Below are positions 10,147-22,500 of a stretch of 64,000 nt of DNA, piece after piece. The notes below the pieces were generated by a model. That model searched no databases and was not told the DNA's origin. It was given only the letters and a program-made list of their open reading frames with translations. The stretch comes from Capitulum mitella (lineage: Eukaryota > Arthropoda > Thecostraca > Pollicipedomorpha > Pollicipedidae): contig CP099841.1 in assembly GCA_030062745.1 (NCBI GenBank), positions 21,951,398-22,015,397 on the forward strand, written 5' to 3'. Within the stretch, counting starts at the first letter, position 1, and every line of letters begins with the position of its first letter. Position numbers and translations under genes: made by a program.

Positions 10147-10179
10147 ATCCGAAACATCCGAATTTCGGATGTTTCGGAT
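10147..10179. repeat. 33-bp perfect palindrome
   Basis: Two 16-nt arms (ATCCGAAACATCCGAA and its complement) meet around a single T. The arm contains the CCGAAAC block also found in the Penelope-like sequences here. Confidence 0.8.
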
Positions 10180-10182
10180 AGA

Positions 10183-10245
10183 AGTCAAGATAGAAATAAA
10201 AAATGTCCATCACTGCTAAATATGCGTTCATCTTTAATAATTTTT
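10183..10245 (+). repeat. Penelope-associated segment, copy X
   Basis: It is the first of three related copies of a segment of about 60-70 bp (GAAGTCAAGA-AGAAA...ATGCG-TCATCTT). The others are at 10585-10652 (inverted) and 11355-11425. Confidence 0.65.
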
Positions 10246-10399
10246 CTCTTTCTTTTCCATTTCTATTATATACATGTATATAACTTTACGATTATTTTAT
10301 CTTAAACGTCTTTTACGTATACATATATATATGCTAAAGATATTTAGGATGAAATGACAATAAACTCATTGTTTTTTAATACTTTATTGTTATTTCATC

Positions 10400-10419
10400 T
10401 TAAAGTTAATTAATATATA

Positions 10420-10505
<86 letters not shown>

Positions 10506-10506
10506 A
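10400..10506. repeat. (TA)n then (GT)n microsatellite
   Basis: A long alternating TA run switches to GT near 10479. It lies between inverted copies X and Y of the Penelope-associated segment. Confidence 0.9.
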
Positions 10507-10584
10507 GTGTATTAAGAATGTTTAAGGTGAAATAATAATAAACTGACATAAATAATGATAAAATAGAATGAGAAAGAAAAACAA

Positions 10585-10652
10585 AAGATGTTAATTATGA
10601 CTGCATCTTTAACATTAATGAGTTTTTTTTGTTTCTCTCTTGACTTCAGATG
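10585..10652 (-). repeat. Penelope-associated segment, copy Y (inverted)
   Basis: The minus-strand sequence aligns with both 10183-10245 and 11355-11425. With 11355-11425 it forms inverted arms around the endonuclease remnant, as in the first Penelope-like element. Confidence 0.65.
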
Positions 10653-10654
10653 TT

Positions 10655-10970
10655 TCGGATGTTCGTGCACAAAGTCACATGCCCCATAAAGACTGTAAAC
10701 TTCAAGCGAACCACGTGTGCTACGTCGGTCATACGACAACCACTCCGTCAAGGAGACTGATATGCCATCTCCAGTCCGGAGCACCACAGGCCCACACCAG
10801 AGCAACACATGGGGAAATCCTGACAAGACAAGACTTAGCTGACAACACCACACTGCTGGCCTACGAGCCGAAAAGGAAACGCCTGCAAACCATCGAAGCG
10901 TTCCTGATTTGTTAGGAACGGCCGGCCCTAAACACACAGGAAGACTGCCAGGGAATATTTACCCTGTGCG
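10655..10970 (+). pseudogene. GIY-YIG endonuclease remnant of a second Penelope-like element
   Basis: The plus strand reads HVCYVGHTTTTPSRRLICHL, QSGAPQAHTRATHGEILTR, QDLADNTTLLAYEPKRKRLQ and TIEAFLI. It lines up with the copy at 1602-1872 (YVGVTTTTLSRRLTMHLQ, THG, LEALYI). The domain's tail, ERPALNTQEDCQGIF, continues in another frame, so the copy is dead. No reverse transcriptase is seen upstream. The divergence from the first copy suggests a different or older subfamily. Confidence 0.75.
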
Positions 10971-11354
10971 ACGTGTTAGCAGGACTAACACACTAGGCTT
11001 TTCTTTTGTTTCCGCCGTAGTGAGATAAAGAAAACTTTTATTCAGACCTGGGTGCATTGTGCCACCAAACCCCTGACTAGGCCAAGTTTTACCTATGTGC
11101 GACCCATGGTCGTGCCACGCCGGCCCGTCAAAACCGATCTCCGACGGTCGCAGCAGGCGTTTTGTTTTTTTTAATATATAGAAGATGAACCTCTAATCGT
11201 AACACATGTTTTGGTAAGTGTATGCAATTTAAAAATTTGAACTGACGGACCTCGCTACAAAGGAGCGTTGTCTGAAAATGTCTGAAGGTAGACGAAACTT
11301 TACAACATGGACATATTTAAATGGCTGTGCCCGGAACAAGACCATGAAACGAAA

Positions 11355-11425
11355 TATCCAAAGTCAAGAGAGAAACCAAAAAATCTCATTAATGTTTAAT
11401 ATGCGGTCATCTTCAACAAGAAATG
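11355..11425 (+). repeat. Penelope-associated segment, copy Z
   Basis: AAAGTCAAGAGAGAAACC...GCGGTCATCTTCAACAAG matches copy Y in inverted orientation and copy X in direct orientation. Confidence 0.65.
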
Positions 11426-11884
11426 CCTAGAAGGACTGCACCCATAGCTTGTATATACATATACATATTTATATACGTATATGTATATGTATACTGAATG
11501 GTCAATTACTGTCGTCAATTTTTTTGCCAAGTCTCAGACAATGGCTGACTGCGCACACAGACAATAATCGCTGAAGTGATAGAAAGCAATGACAGTTTGG
11601 AATTTCAAGCTCAAGAAGCGAGCATTTTTGATGTCATCATTGTCCCAAAAATGTACAGCATGACTTTCATGTGTTCCATTAGAAGCTTTTATGCACGAGC
11701 CATAAAGCAATTCAGGCCTAACAGAGGTTCATGGATGGAGCATACAGAGGAAAACTGAAAAAGGAAAAGCTAACACAATTAACAGGTTCCAGCAGTAAAT
11801 TTTAACATTACGCTATTTCAAAGGATGCTGATTTAGTGGGGAAGCAGGCCTATGCCTCTTTACTTCTACTTTCCCACTCTACTT
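11426..11884. other. unassigned sequence
   Basis: It has short TATACGTATATG-type repeats near 11450-11495. No gene is recognised. Confidence 0.4.
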
Positions 11885-12690
11885 TTATTCTTAAGACATC
11901 CTTATGGACCACGGGACTTTTTCAGTCCTCAGCGACGCCCTTTGAGCCCTCGGTGTGCCTCTCTAGAACTTGGGGTACACTTTTATTTTAAGGATGTCTT
12001 TTAAGTCCTTGGGACATTTTCAGGTCTCAATGCGCTCCACCGAGGTTTTGGGCGCGCTCTTCTTTTCTAAGGCGTTTTTTTTTAAATTTCGAGAATATTT
12101 TCAGACCACAGGGCGTCCTTTGAGCCCTCGGGGGCACCCCGCAAGGGTATGAGCGCCCTGTTGTTCTTTAGGACGTGTTTCTATCCACTGGGACACAGTT
12201 TGACCCACAGGACACTAGGACCCAAGCACGCCGTTGGAATCCTCGGGGGAACTTCCAGGGACCTGGGCGCCCTTCTGTTCTTAAGGCGTTCTTTTAACCC
12301 TCAGGACATGTTTTTATATACCAGGTGCGCTCGTTGAGCCATTGGGGGTGCCCCTCCGGGTTTTGGGCGCCAAGATCCTAGAGCGTCCTTCTAGCCCTCG
12401 AAACATATTCTCAGACCACAGAGATGTCTTTTGAGTCCTCGGGGCGCCCCTCCGTGGCCTGGAGAGCCCTATGATCCTGAGGACGTTATCCTAGATCTCG
12501 GCAATGTTTTCAGACCACAGTGTACCCGTTCAACCCTCGGCGCAGGGAATCCTCCAGGATTTCGGGCGCCCGTTTGTTCTTCGGGGCATCCTTTTAGCCA
12601 TTTGGATGTTTGCATACCTCAGGGGCGTCCTTTGAGCTCTCGGGGGGGGGGGCTCTCTTCGGAATTAAGGACGCCCTTGGGGCTTCATGA
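11885..12690. repeat. degenerate satellite, about 100-bp period
   Basis: A block of the type 'TTAAGGCGTCCTTTTAGCC' recurs near 11892, 11991, 12067, 12170, 12281, 12380, 12478, 12580 and 12665. Each is followed by 'GGGACATTTTCAGACCACAG', a second 'GCGTCCTTTGAGCCCTCGGG' half, and 'TTTGGGCGCCC'. About nine diverged units are present, with internal half-unit similarity. Open frames here are by-products. Confidence 0.8.
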
Positions 12691-15115
12691 TCATTAAGTT
12701 CAGCTTAGTCGTTAATTCCCGTCTCATCCTCGGGACATTTTTAGAATTTTATGAGTTGCTTTTCGAGGCCTGGGGAGCAAAAATTTTAAGCTGGTGGGGC
12801 GCCGAAGGCGCCCTATTGCCAGTAAACGGCATTCCCGACAGGGGCGCCTTCGGCTCCCAAGGAGGATGCCATCAGGCCATAGCATCCCCCTTGCATACCC
12901 CACTGGTTCAATATATTAGGTTTTTGCTCGCGAAACAGACCGAATTTGTAAAGTTCTTACCTTTCTTTCTGATGTCAATGTATCAGGCTTCAACGTGAGG
13001 GCTACGTCATTGTGAAGTTCAATATCTTTGACGTAAAAAGGGCAAATGTAAGGGACTCAAATGCAAGATTACATGGCCCCTTTCCCCAACTACCATGACT
13101 TCCACAGCGCATTTTTAACCCATGCACATTCTGAGGTTGAAGATTTGTCTTACTTTTTGCTGTCATAGAAGGTGCCAGTTCTGTAATCCAGCTTATGCCA
13201 GCAAATCCAGTAATCCAGATCCAGTAATCCAGCAAATGCCAGCTTAGAATCAGAATGGTTCCAAGATTATGTTCAGGCCTAAGTGCCCTCAGCTGAAATA
13301 AATACATATATTGCGCAGCAAAGACGCAGCGAGGACAACTGGCTAGAAGCCTGTGCCATAACATTCAGTCTCTGGAAAAAGAACAATGTGACGGCACTAG
13401 TCTACGAAAATGAGAAATCCCCTCTCACCACCGCCAGAGAAAAAAAAACAGTGCCATGAAATATTCACCTGCATTACCTCGCCGACGTAATCCTGTTGCA
13501 CCAGTGCGGAAAATATGTGCAATACGACATATAAGGCCTAGGCGAAATAGTTGTCTGAACATGTCGCATTTTCGCCATGGTCGTAAAAGAACGTAATTTA
13601 TTTACTGAGTACATGCCAAGATAAATACGCTCTTAGTACCTGTTGCTTTCTTCAATGTCCAAGAACTAAGACTGAGCTGAGTTTTTTTGGAACGAGAAGG
13701 GCAGACAGCCAGGTAGAGCTCAGGAACATTTCTGTAAACACAGCTGGAAGTATTTGTGGGCTCCCTTCTACCAACATTGTGTGCTGCAATTTTCAGTCTT
13801 CAGATCCATGCAAATTGAAGTCTCACCTATGCGTACACTACCAGAGAATTGTTTTCATGGTCCATGTATTGTTAACGGATGTGGGCTCTCCTCGCCTTAT
13901 TTGTCTATCTTCTTGCTGCCTTGATACTTATGATTTAGCAGAAGCCAGGTGTTTGGGTTCTGATGCTAATAATTGTTAATGTTTGGTGTGCAGTGTGGCT
14001 ACATGTCTACACCTGCATGTAGCCTGCCAGGCTATAAAACTATCATATGTCCAGTTCCAGATATCATGTTGTAAGACTAAATATTTCAGCGTGTTTTACA
14101 TTCATTTTAGGTTAATTTGGCCGACGTCATTCATATGATTCTAAGAAATGTGGCATGTTATTGGTCTTATTTCTTGACTAGTCTGAGATGATGCAGTTTA
14201 TGTTTTGCTCAGTTTTACTACTTTATGCTTTACTTATACTTTGTTTTATAGTTGTTTATGCCCTTTCAGTTAATTATATTCCTCGATGTATCAGAAAATA
14301 TCCAGTTTTGCAGTTAGCTGCGTGGTTTTATTCCATATCCATATTTTGTTTTCATTCCTGGGAGACACGTCATATACCCATAGGCAAAACCTGCTTGAGC
14401 ACAGACCCCACTCTAAGCCCGCCGCGCCTAGGTTTAGGCACGGTTACTCAGAATTCCAACGCTAATTTATATGTTAATATACCTCGGATTAATATGGGAA
14501 ATCGACCAGAAGATAGTTGCATTTATAACTGGCAACCGAGACTAAGACCACATTCTTTTGTTTCAAGGCTTTTGTTAAAATACCAGAGACTGGTTCACAT
14601 GGTTTTGTTCAAGCACGGTTTTTTTGGTACAGCAATGATAGCCAACATATCTTTGGCATGAGCATTATGTTTCCTTCGGCATTTTGCTATGTTTACGAAA
14701 TAGCATAGAAGGAAAGCAATTTTAGGCCGGATGAGGCAAGTTTTTCTTGCAAAAGTTATGCCACAACGGAGTAATGAAACAATGAAGGGTCTTGTGGAAA
14801 CAAACAAGTTATATGAGAACGTAAAGACGACGATGTGATTCAGCGGTAATGAGAATGGAAAAGAAAGAATGCGTTATTACATTCCCTGCATTCACCGTCT
14901 TGATAAAGAGTATCTAGATTTTGCGAGAGCAGGCCAAAACGCGGACGAGAAATGACGTCGGAACGCAGGATATGCACCGTTCGACTGCCTTCATCGTCTG
15001 GCGGGCGTGGAGATTTACATGCCGGAATGGATGCAAATCCTGGCGTCGAGCCGTCCAATACAATTACGGGTCCGACTGCGCGGCTTCTTAGCGTCCAGCC
15101 GGCGGCCATAAATCC
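12691..15115. other. unassigned sequence
   Basis: A small hairpin GGGCGCC-GAA-GGCGCCC lies near 12796-12812, with a related inverted block at about 12840. The rest is ordinary AT-leaning sequence. Frames such as 14188-14661 show no recognised domain. Confidence 0.4.
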
Positions 15116-15420
15116 CGCTTTTCTGGGCCGGGCTCCGCCGGTCGAAATCGCCGCCCGGAGCCGACAGAGATCCATTCTTGGCCGTGCTCGAGGCGGTGGG
15201 CGGCCCGGCGGCGCCAGGCCACAGCCCCCGACGGCACCGGGCGCCGGTCAAATGCACGAGCGGCAATGTCTCCCCGCGGGGCAGTGCCGGCTAATTGGAC
15301 CGGTTTGGAGGCGGCCGGCCGCCGCCGCCGGCCGCCGGCGTCTGCTGTGATCGATGACTCGGCCGCGAAACTCGCTGACGAATTTGCGATTCGGCGGAGG
15401 GGCGGCGAGATAAAATCAAA
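15116..15420. other. CpG-rich island
   Basis: Dense GCCGGC and CGGCCG sequence, open in several frames without domain content. It could be a promoter or first exon; nothing decides this. Confidence 0.4.
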
Positions 15421-17575
15421 CGGCGATTGGCGCGTTTGTCTCGCGCTGCCGCCCACAGTTAAGGCGTAGGGACGGGAGGGTGCTCGTCAGGGCGGTGCGG
15501 TGCGGACCTTCTGCAGGCAGGACACTGATGCCAGGTCTTTCAGCATGGACCGGGGACTGCTGTATGCTGTTCATCGAATGGGCGGGAATATCTGGGAGCA
15601 GGTAATACAAGTGTGAAGAACTTGAGGGTCTTTCCGAACGTTCTTGATGACGAAAGTATGTAAGAGTTGCTAACTACCTTCAGACGTAACAGATGTTCTG
15701 TACATGCAAGCCAGTTTTATGGCTCACTTCGCAATAACATAAATTTGATTACTAGAATTTCAGCTGCGGTAGGTAGATTGGTCTAAAAGGGAACACGAAA
15801 AATTTTCCCTTTTTATCCATCAAATGAAATATTACTTAGCAACAGTAAGTCGAAAAAATGAAGCAGACTGTTCTTTGGTAGTTGCATAGTTCCTTTTTGT
15901 CACGCCATTCGGCCAGACATACGCATGCGCCTTCAAACATTGTGAAAAAAGCAATGCAAGATTAAAAAGCGTTATCGGAAACATTGGAAAATGTCTGATA
16001 AATAGTATAAAAATGTTACCCGACTCAGATGGCCTTGCGACGATGTCAGTGGTGCGATCTCGGCCAAAGAACGGACGTCTGCAGACGTGAAGAGCACTCC
16101 CGCGCGTCGTTACGGTTCCAGGGGCGGGCACAGTTCACGGCCGACCACCGTCGTTAGGTGCTCTTCAGTTGGCATGGCAACAGCTCGAGTCGACCGCGTA
16201 ATGTGCGTGATTGAAAACACAGGAGGTGCGTCGTCGCGCTTCGGGCCTTTTTACAAATTGGGACACAGAAGGATAGGCACAACTCATTTCCAGCGAACAG
16301 TAATTATTCAAACGGCGGCAAGTCGAAAATCACCCGAGATCGCTGCATGTGGTCATGTTATTTTTATGTTTTTTTCGAGTTTTTGTATTCCACTGTGATG
16401 TATACACATGCGCACATTTTTTAGCAATGCACGGATGTACTTTAATAAAACTCAACGGATAGAAGAAAATGAAAACAAAAAGGAGTGCATGTTGTATTTA
16501 CAATGTTCAACAGAAAGCATAGCTTCAGGAAGAACAAACAAGTTTGTTTCTGCGTAACAAAGATTCTTGTCTGCATCAGGCATGCTTGGGCTTTAAACAA
16601 TAATAATAAAGAACAACAGCTTTGGCTTTGGCCTATTTGGTGTTGGCTTCTTGAGCCGCCTCCATCTCCATGTCATTCAGCGCACCGCATTGTGAAATTT
16701 ACCGCACCGAAGCCGGCGCATGTTTCGCGATTAAATTATGCAATATTAATCCTATGGCCCTGTGCCGGTGCCTTAGCTGTTGCTTAAATGACCTCCTGTG
16801 CCCGCCTTGACTTTCATTTATAATTTATAGGGGAATGTCAAGGAGTCGGCCTTGTCAGTTACGTACCATTTTGCTTGGAAGAAAGGAGCTTGAGAGGGCT
16901 TCAAGCTCGGCAGCACAGTCTTCTGCTACCAGCCATTTGTAGAGCTGTGTTGTTACCATAGTTTCGGAAAGAAATAGAGGACACTTCATGTCCACGTAAT
17001 TTCGCTTGCGACCACTTACTGAGCAAAAAACAAGCATCTGCAGACGCCTTCCTGTTGTTTACCTACTCCACGACGTCTTGGTCTTCAGAACAAGCAGACT
17101 TACTTGAGTCTGTGTCTATATTAAGACAATAGGTGTCTCTGAATAGCGTCTATATCAAACGGGCCTGCCCTTTTATTACCTGGCACTTTCGGCTTAGAAT
17201 TTCCTTATTTGCAACAGCAACCGAGTAGGCGCCGTTTGAATAATCCAGCAACGAATCCTGGCGAACTTTCATGGTCATCAGATCTCACGAAAAAACCGGA
17301 ATGGTATAAATGGATCTCAATCAGATTTTTGCCTAATAAATTAATCCCGACTCCTTCTAGCCATTTTTTCCACCGGCGCCCTGCTTTCAAACATGCGGAT
17401 GCATGAGCAATTACGTTTTTATTGTTGGATTGTCTCGTCGCAGACAAAACAGCTGCGTTTTTATAGGACAAAGAAAAGGCGTTCGCAAAGATCGTACGTA
17501 GATCACCACTTCAAACCCATATTATCGAAACCCTCATGCATAACGCACCAGTCTGCAGACTGCAACTGGCCGTCG
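15421..17575. other. unassigned sequence
   Basis: No gene is recognised. An inverted pair TGAAGAGCAC / GTGCTCTTCA sits about 70 bp apart near 16086 and 16157. Confidence 0.4.
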
Positions 17576-18340
17576 TTTCAGGTGACCACCCGGCGGCGAT
17601 GCAGACTGGCGGAGCGACGGGCCGTCGGAGCCGGCCGGCCGTGGCCGCGCTCCTGCTGACAGCGGCGGCGCTGCTGCGGCGCTGATGACGCGCCGGCCGC
17701 CCTGCAGGGCCCCCGGCCCGCGCCGCCGTCCCGCTCACCGCAGCCCTCCATAAGTGGCAGCCGGCGCCGGCCCGCGCGGCGGGCTGACGGCCGCGGCGGA
17801 CGTAGCCCGCTGTACCCGCTCATCTGAGGACCGCCGGTCCGGTCCGTGGCCCGCGGAGAACGTCACGGTGCCCGGCGCCATCAGGCGGCGGCCCCTCATC
17901 AGGACCGGATGTCCTCAGACCGCGGCGACCGGTGGCCTGGACTGGTCAGACTGCGGCGGCTGAGAGCCGGCAGACTCCAGACTGCTGGTGCCCAGACCGC
18001 GGCGGTGACTGGCGTCAGACCCCGGCGCTGGCGACACGGGACTCCGGCGGAGCGCAGCAGCGCGTTTGTCAGCAGCACGGGCCAGGCCGCGGCCGAGAAT
18101 CGGCACGAGCCGGCGCTGCCGTTCGCCGAAGCCGTCGAGGGAGCCGCCGGTGCGGAAGCCGGCGGCGTGGCTAATGTCTGGCAGGAGCGCGGACTGATCG
18201 GAACTTAATGTCGAGCGGTGTCTGATCGGGCCAGAGCTGGATTAGACGCTGCCGCTCAGTCTTTCATACCGAGAATAGAGCGGCCCCGGCGTCCTGTCTG
18301 TGAACGCCGGCTATCCAGCGAATGTGCTGGTGGATATTGT
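17576..18340. other. large CpG-rich island
   Basis: The strongest extended CpG-rich stretch of the first half. Arg/Ala/Gly-rich frames are open on both strands with no domain. Candidate promoter region only. Confidence 0.45.
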
Positions 18341-19449
18341 TGTTCATCGGTGGCGACGAAAAAACCACGGCGCGCTGAGACGGTACAGCGAGCTCTCATA
18401 ATCGGGGATGACCGAAGCGTCTCTGTTTGTTGTCACTGGAGAAGCTGATTACTTTGCGAGCCATGAATGTGATGCACATGTAGCAATGTGGTGTTATATG
18501 TGTTTGAGCATGTTGACATGCTGAGTATTGCGAGAATCTGTGATTGATCTGTTAAATGCACGCATTTTTTCATGAAGCATCCTCGCTTCTGGTGGGTATG
18601 CTGCTGTTACATAGGACGTAACGCAATAACTCTCCTTTGCTGGTCGTTTTCGTATGGCATTTTTGTTCCATAACGGAAGGAACTCAACATCAAGAACACA
18701 TTTTCAAGATTTTGCGAGGGCTTTCAATTGCTAGGTGACGCGGTCCGCCGGCGCAAAAGGCTGCGGAAAAGACTTGCCTCGTGCTTCAATCAGTTTGCCG
18801 TTGTGGACTGGAACGGATTTAAAGCAGCTTGTAAGCCCTGTGACCATAAAATACAGGGCAAAACCCTATGCCGATTCACTGTCAAGCATGCACGAGCCTT
18901 TACTGGGCCTCTGCGGAACTATACTCATGTGAAAACCAAGTTGTCTCTAAAAATGTTATCACCAGAACGTTGCCAAAATGAGCGCTGAACTACATGCAAT
19001 AGTTTCATTTTATCAGACATTTGCTGTACATTTGCAACTGTTTTTACGACAAACGTTTGCAACTGCTTGGTGGCACTGCAGCAAAGAACTATAAAACTAG
19101 GAATTCAGGAATACCTTACTTGTGGGAAATCTAAAGGATGTCTCTGCTCTGAGTGCAGTTTAATGTTTCTTTTTCCGTTCCATTTGCTCGAAAAGTCTTC
19201 AAGCACAACAGACTCGGGTAAAATCGTAAACGAGCTTCGACGCACATTCTGTCGGCGTTCGGAGCGTTTTATTTGCGTTGGCAGGTGACCCAAGTTCGGG
19301 AACTGGCAAACACGATCGTCGCGGGAACAGCCCAACAGCCGCAGCCTCTCGAGGCCGAGTTCTTTATCCGGTTAGCGATGGAACGCGGGGAAGTCATTGG
19401 TGCGTTAAAGTATAGTTTGCGCAACTCAGTCCCACGAAAGGATGAGAAC
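18341..19449. other. unassigned sequence
   Basis: No gene, RNA or repeat recognised. Confidence 0.35.
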
Positions 19450-19566
<117 letters not shown>

Positions 19567-22500
19567 GGCCCGCATGTCTGAACACAGCATTGACTAAGGG
19601 CAGGGCACCTAGTCTGAAAACAAAAACAGGAGAAAGACTACATATACCCCATTTGTTGACAAATTATAATCAAGCATTCACGCGGACGCCTGAGGCCCCA
19701 TTCTCAGGTATGCAGGAGTAAGCAAGCTTCGTCGCACTAACCCCACATCACTGCACCTTTAGCACTGGATCGATTGCATTTGCAATGCTGAACTGACGAA
19801 GATTTCCGTTGTTGTGTTTTCTTGCCGACTGAGAAGTATGGTGAATGGCATGGATCGCACCTCGAGCGTAGCGGATATGACTTGACATGTTCACGCTGCC
19901 CGATGGTGTAACGGCGTGTCATTTGTATTTTATCGTCACATGTGAGGCTGTTGTTATAATTCGTTCAGTGTTACAATAAACCACAATTAGCTGGATTTTC
20001 GCAAGTGTAAACAGCATTCCTTAGTGACTGATTTGTGGGCAACCTAATGGCACACACGTTTCCAGCTGGCTGTCATAACCAATGCCGGTGCCTGTCGCAA
20101 CAGCACTGGCGAAGTCAGCGCCTCCGCCAACCTGTCCTGCGACAGGACGGAGCGGGATGGTTTCACATGCGACATGCGACCCGCCGCACCACCTGACAAG
20201 CGAGCGGCCGACAGTGGATCGGCAGCGACGTCGTGCCTCTCCGGACCTCGCCGGCCGTAGTTTTCCCGACCGATTTTAAAGTTTCAAAATCAATCGATGC
20301 ACCGAGACTACAGAGGAAGATAAACAAAATTTCAGTCTTCTGTCCTTATTATTGTAACAGGCTTTCGAGCATGAGGGGTGCGGACCTTTCGCGGCATTCC
20401 CATCGTTGTGCGGAGATGTCAAGCATATCTAGAGCATCTTATGCCTAGATATGCTTGAATACATAATAACAAAGGTATTGGCGTGTTAGAAAATGCAGTC
20501 TGCAAATTTTCCAAAACAGCAATGGTGTGACTTGTCGCGTAAATCCCTGGGGATGCCTCAACACTCTCTTCTGTCCACGTTACGTTGTTCTGGAACATGC
20601 AGCGAAATGTTCGTGTTAAGAAGCCATCCAGCATGTTGAGGCATGTTACGATGTTCTTCCGCTTAGTTACATTCGCTTTTGTTGTAAGAGCTCACCTCAT
20701 ACATCTCGGTCTGCTGACTGGGCGAAAGGAGGCTATGTCTTTTTTTTTAAGACATATAAAGACTTAATGAGGCGTTTGGTCCGTTTTTGGTCTAGCATTT
20801 GATCCGGAATAATGCTTTACATGTTGCCTCTCAGGCTCGCATTTTCTTAGTAAGCCATACACAAGATTTTTCCCCTTTCGTATTTTATATTGTGGGTGGC
20901 AAAATGACAAAATGACAGATTAGCAGGAGACACGGTCAGTAGCACGAAGAAGACATGTAAGGCACGCTGTGAGGCAACGTGGGCACAGAAGTGCAGAATG
21001 AGGTGCACCATCGCGCCATTTGCCAATACTCTTCTTCTGGCCACCGTTTGGCCCGATTCCCTGCCCCCCGCCCCCAAATATCACATTGCAGTTTCACATT
21101 AGTAACAATATTAGATGATAATGAAATGCGACACAGTCCTCGGCAAGCCGAGAGAACATCGTGTTTAACAAACAAAAAAATCCCATTTAATTAAGATCCT
21201 ATAGCTTCTGCGCTAGGCCCTAGAAACCTTCCGGCGCCTGTAGAGATACCTAGCGGACCAATGTGAAGGCGGTATGCTAACGGCGCTGTAAATATCTCTT
21301 GCTCCTCGGGGACATTTAACGCTTGTCAAGAGTTGAATTCGCAGGCGCCAATAAGCCTCTAGACGTCTTTGATGTCGACAGTCATTATCAATGATGTCTA
21401 AGATCTCAGGGACGACATCGTCGGGAAGAGAAACCAGACGGAGGTAACGAAGAGAGCAAGCGGAGCTGGCTGTCTGAAACTAGCACACAGAGCAGAGAAG
21501 CTTGAAAACGTCTCTGAATTAAGTGTTCCTTTGACTGCGTTTTGCAAACAACGGCAATGTGGAGCCAACGGGCAAACATCTCGCAAACATAGCCATAATT
21601 TAAGATAGCGCGGATTGGCTGACAGCCCGGGTGAGAGAAATAGCCAGAACCACAGAAACCTCTGCGGCAGAAACGACTTTACTGATACGCCGTGTCCTTA
21701 TCTCGAGGAGACGAACAAGGAGTGCTAATTAAACGTTCAGAGGACGGTCGGATGCATGCTAAAGAGAGGCTTACTGATCGTGAGCCTCAGCGATCGTTCT
21801 GGAACGCCATGCGTCGGCTCAAGTCGAGCGCCGAGTCCAATATTAGCTGGAGTCGGAAGTCCGGCAGATCGGTTGGAGCAGACAGATCACACCGCGCCTA
21901 AAAGTGTCGGATTCCTAACCGGAGGTGCCTGACGTACGTCGAACAACACCGTTCTCGGCATCCGACTGACAAGTGCGGTGCTTGCCGAGTCATTCTGAGG
22001 ACGTACTCAGCTCTGTGTATTTGGGGCCTGCATCATTTGAAATCGAAGGCAGTAGAAATTCGATTCTGCCAAAACAATAATGTTATTTTTTGAGGGTCTG
22101 CTTAAAACAAATGCATAAATTATTTGCACATAATAAACGGCGGAAATAGCTTGTGCACCTCAACTGAGCAAATTGTTTGTGCTTGATGAAAGGCCAGTGT
22201 AGTGCTTTTAAGGCCTATTGAAAGAAGAAGTGATGAGGCGTGCAGACTACAAAATTATATTGATAATGATCACGATGATGATGAGGCCAAAAAGGTCGTC
22301 AAGGAACGTTGTTACGTATATGAATCAATGTCATAAATCGGTGTCCAACAAAACATAGGTGTGGGAATTTGAAGCATTACCGTTGTCTACAACCAGCTTT
22401 GCATAATGCAAGGGTTTACGTTCCAAGTTTGCGTTATCCAATGTAAGCCTCGTTTTAGGGAGACCTAGAAAGCACCATTATCAGTCTCAATGGGGGGAAT

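Noticed and set aside
9735-13000. A further dpr exon for the C-terminal anchor
   Set aside because: I found no phase-1 acceptor followed by a convincing stalk and hydrophobic tail; mobile sequence fills much of this part.
14188-14661. 157-residue open frame with hydrophobic N-terminus
   Set aside because: Hydrophobic residues follow from T-rich sequence; no homologue is recognised.
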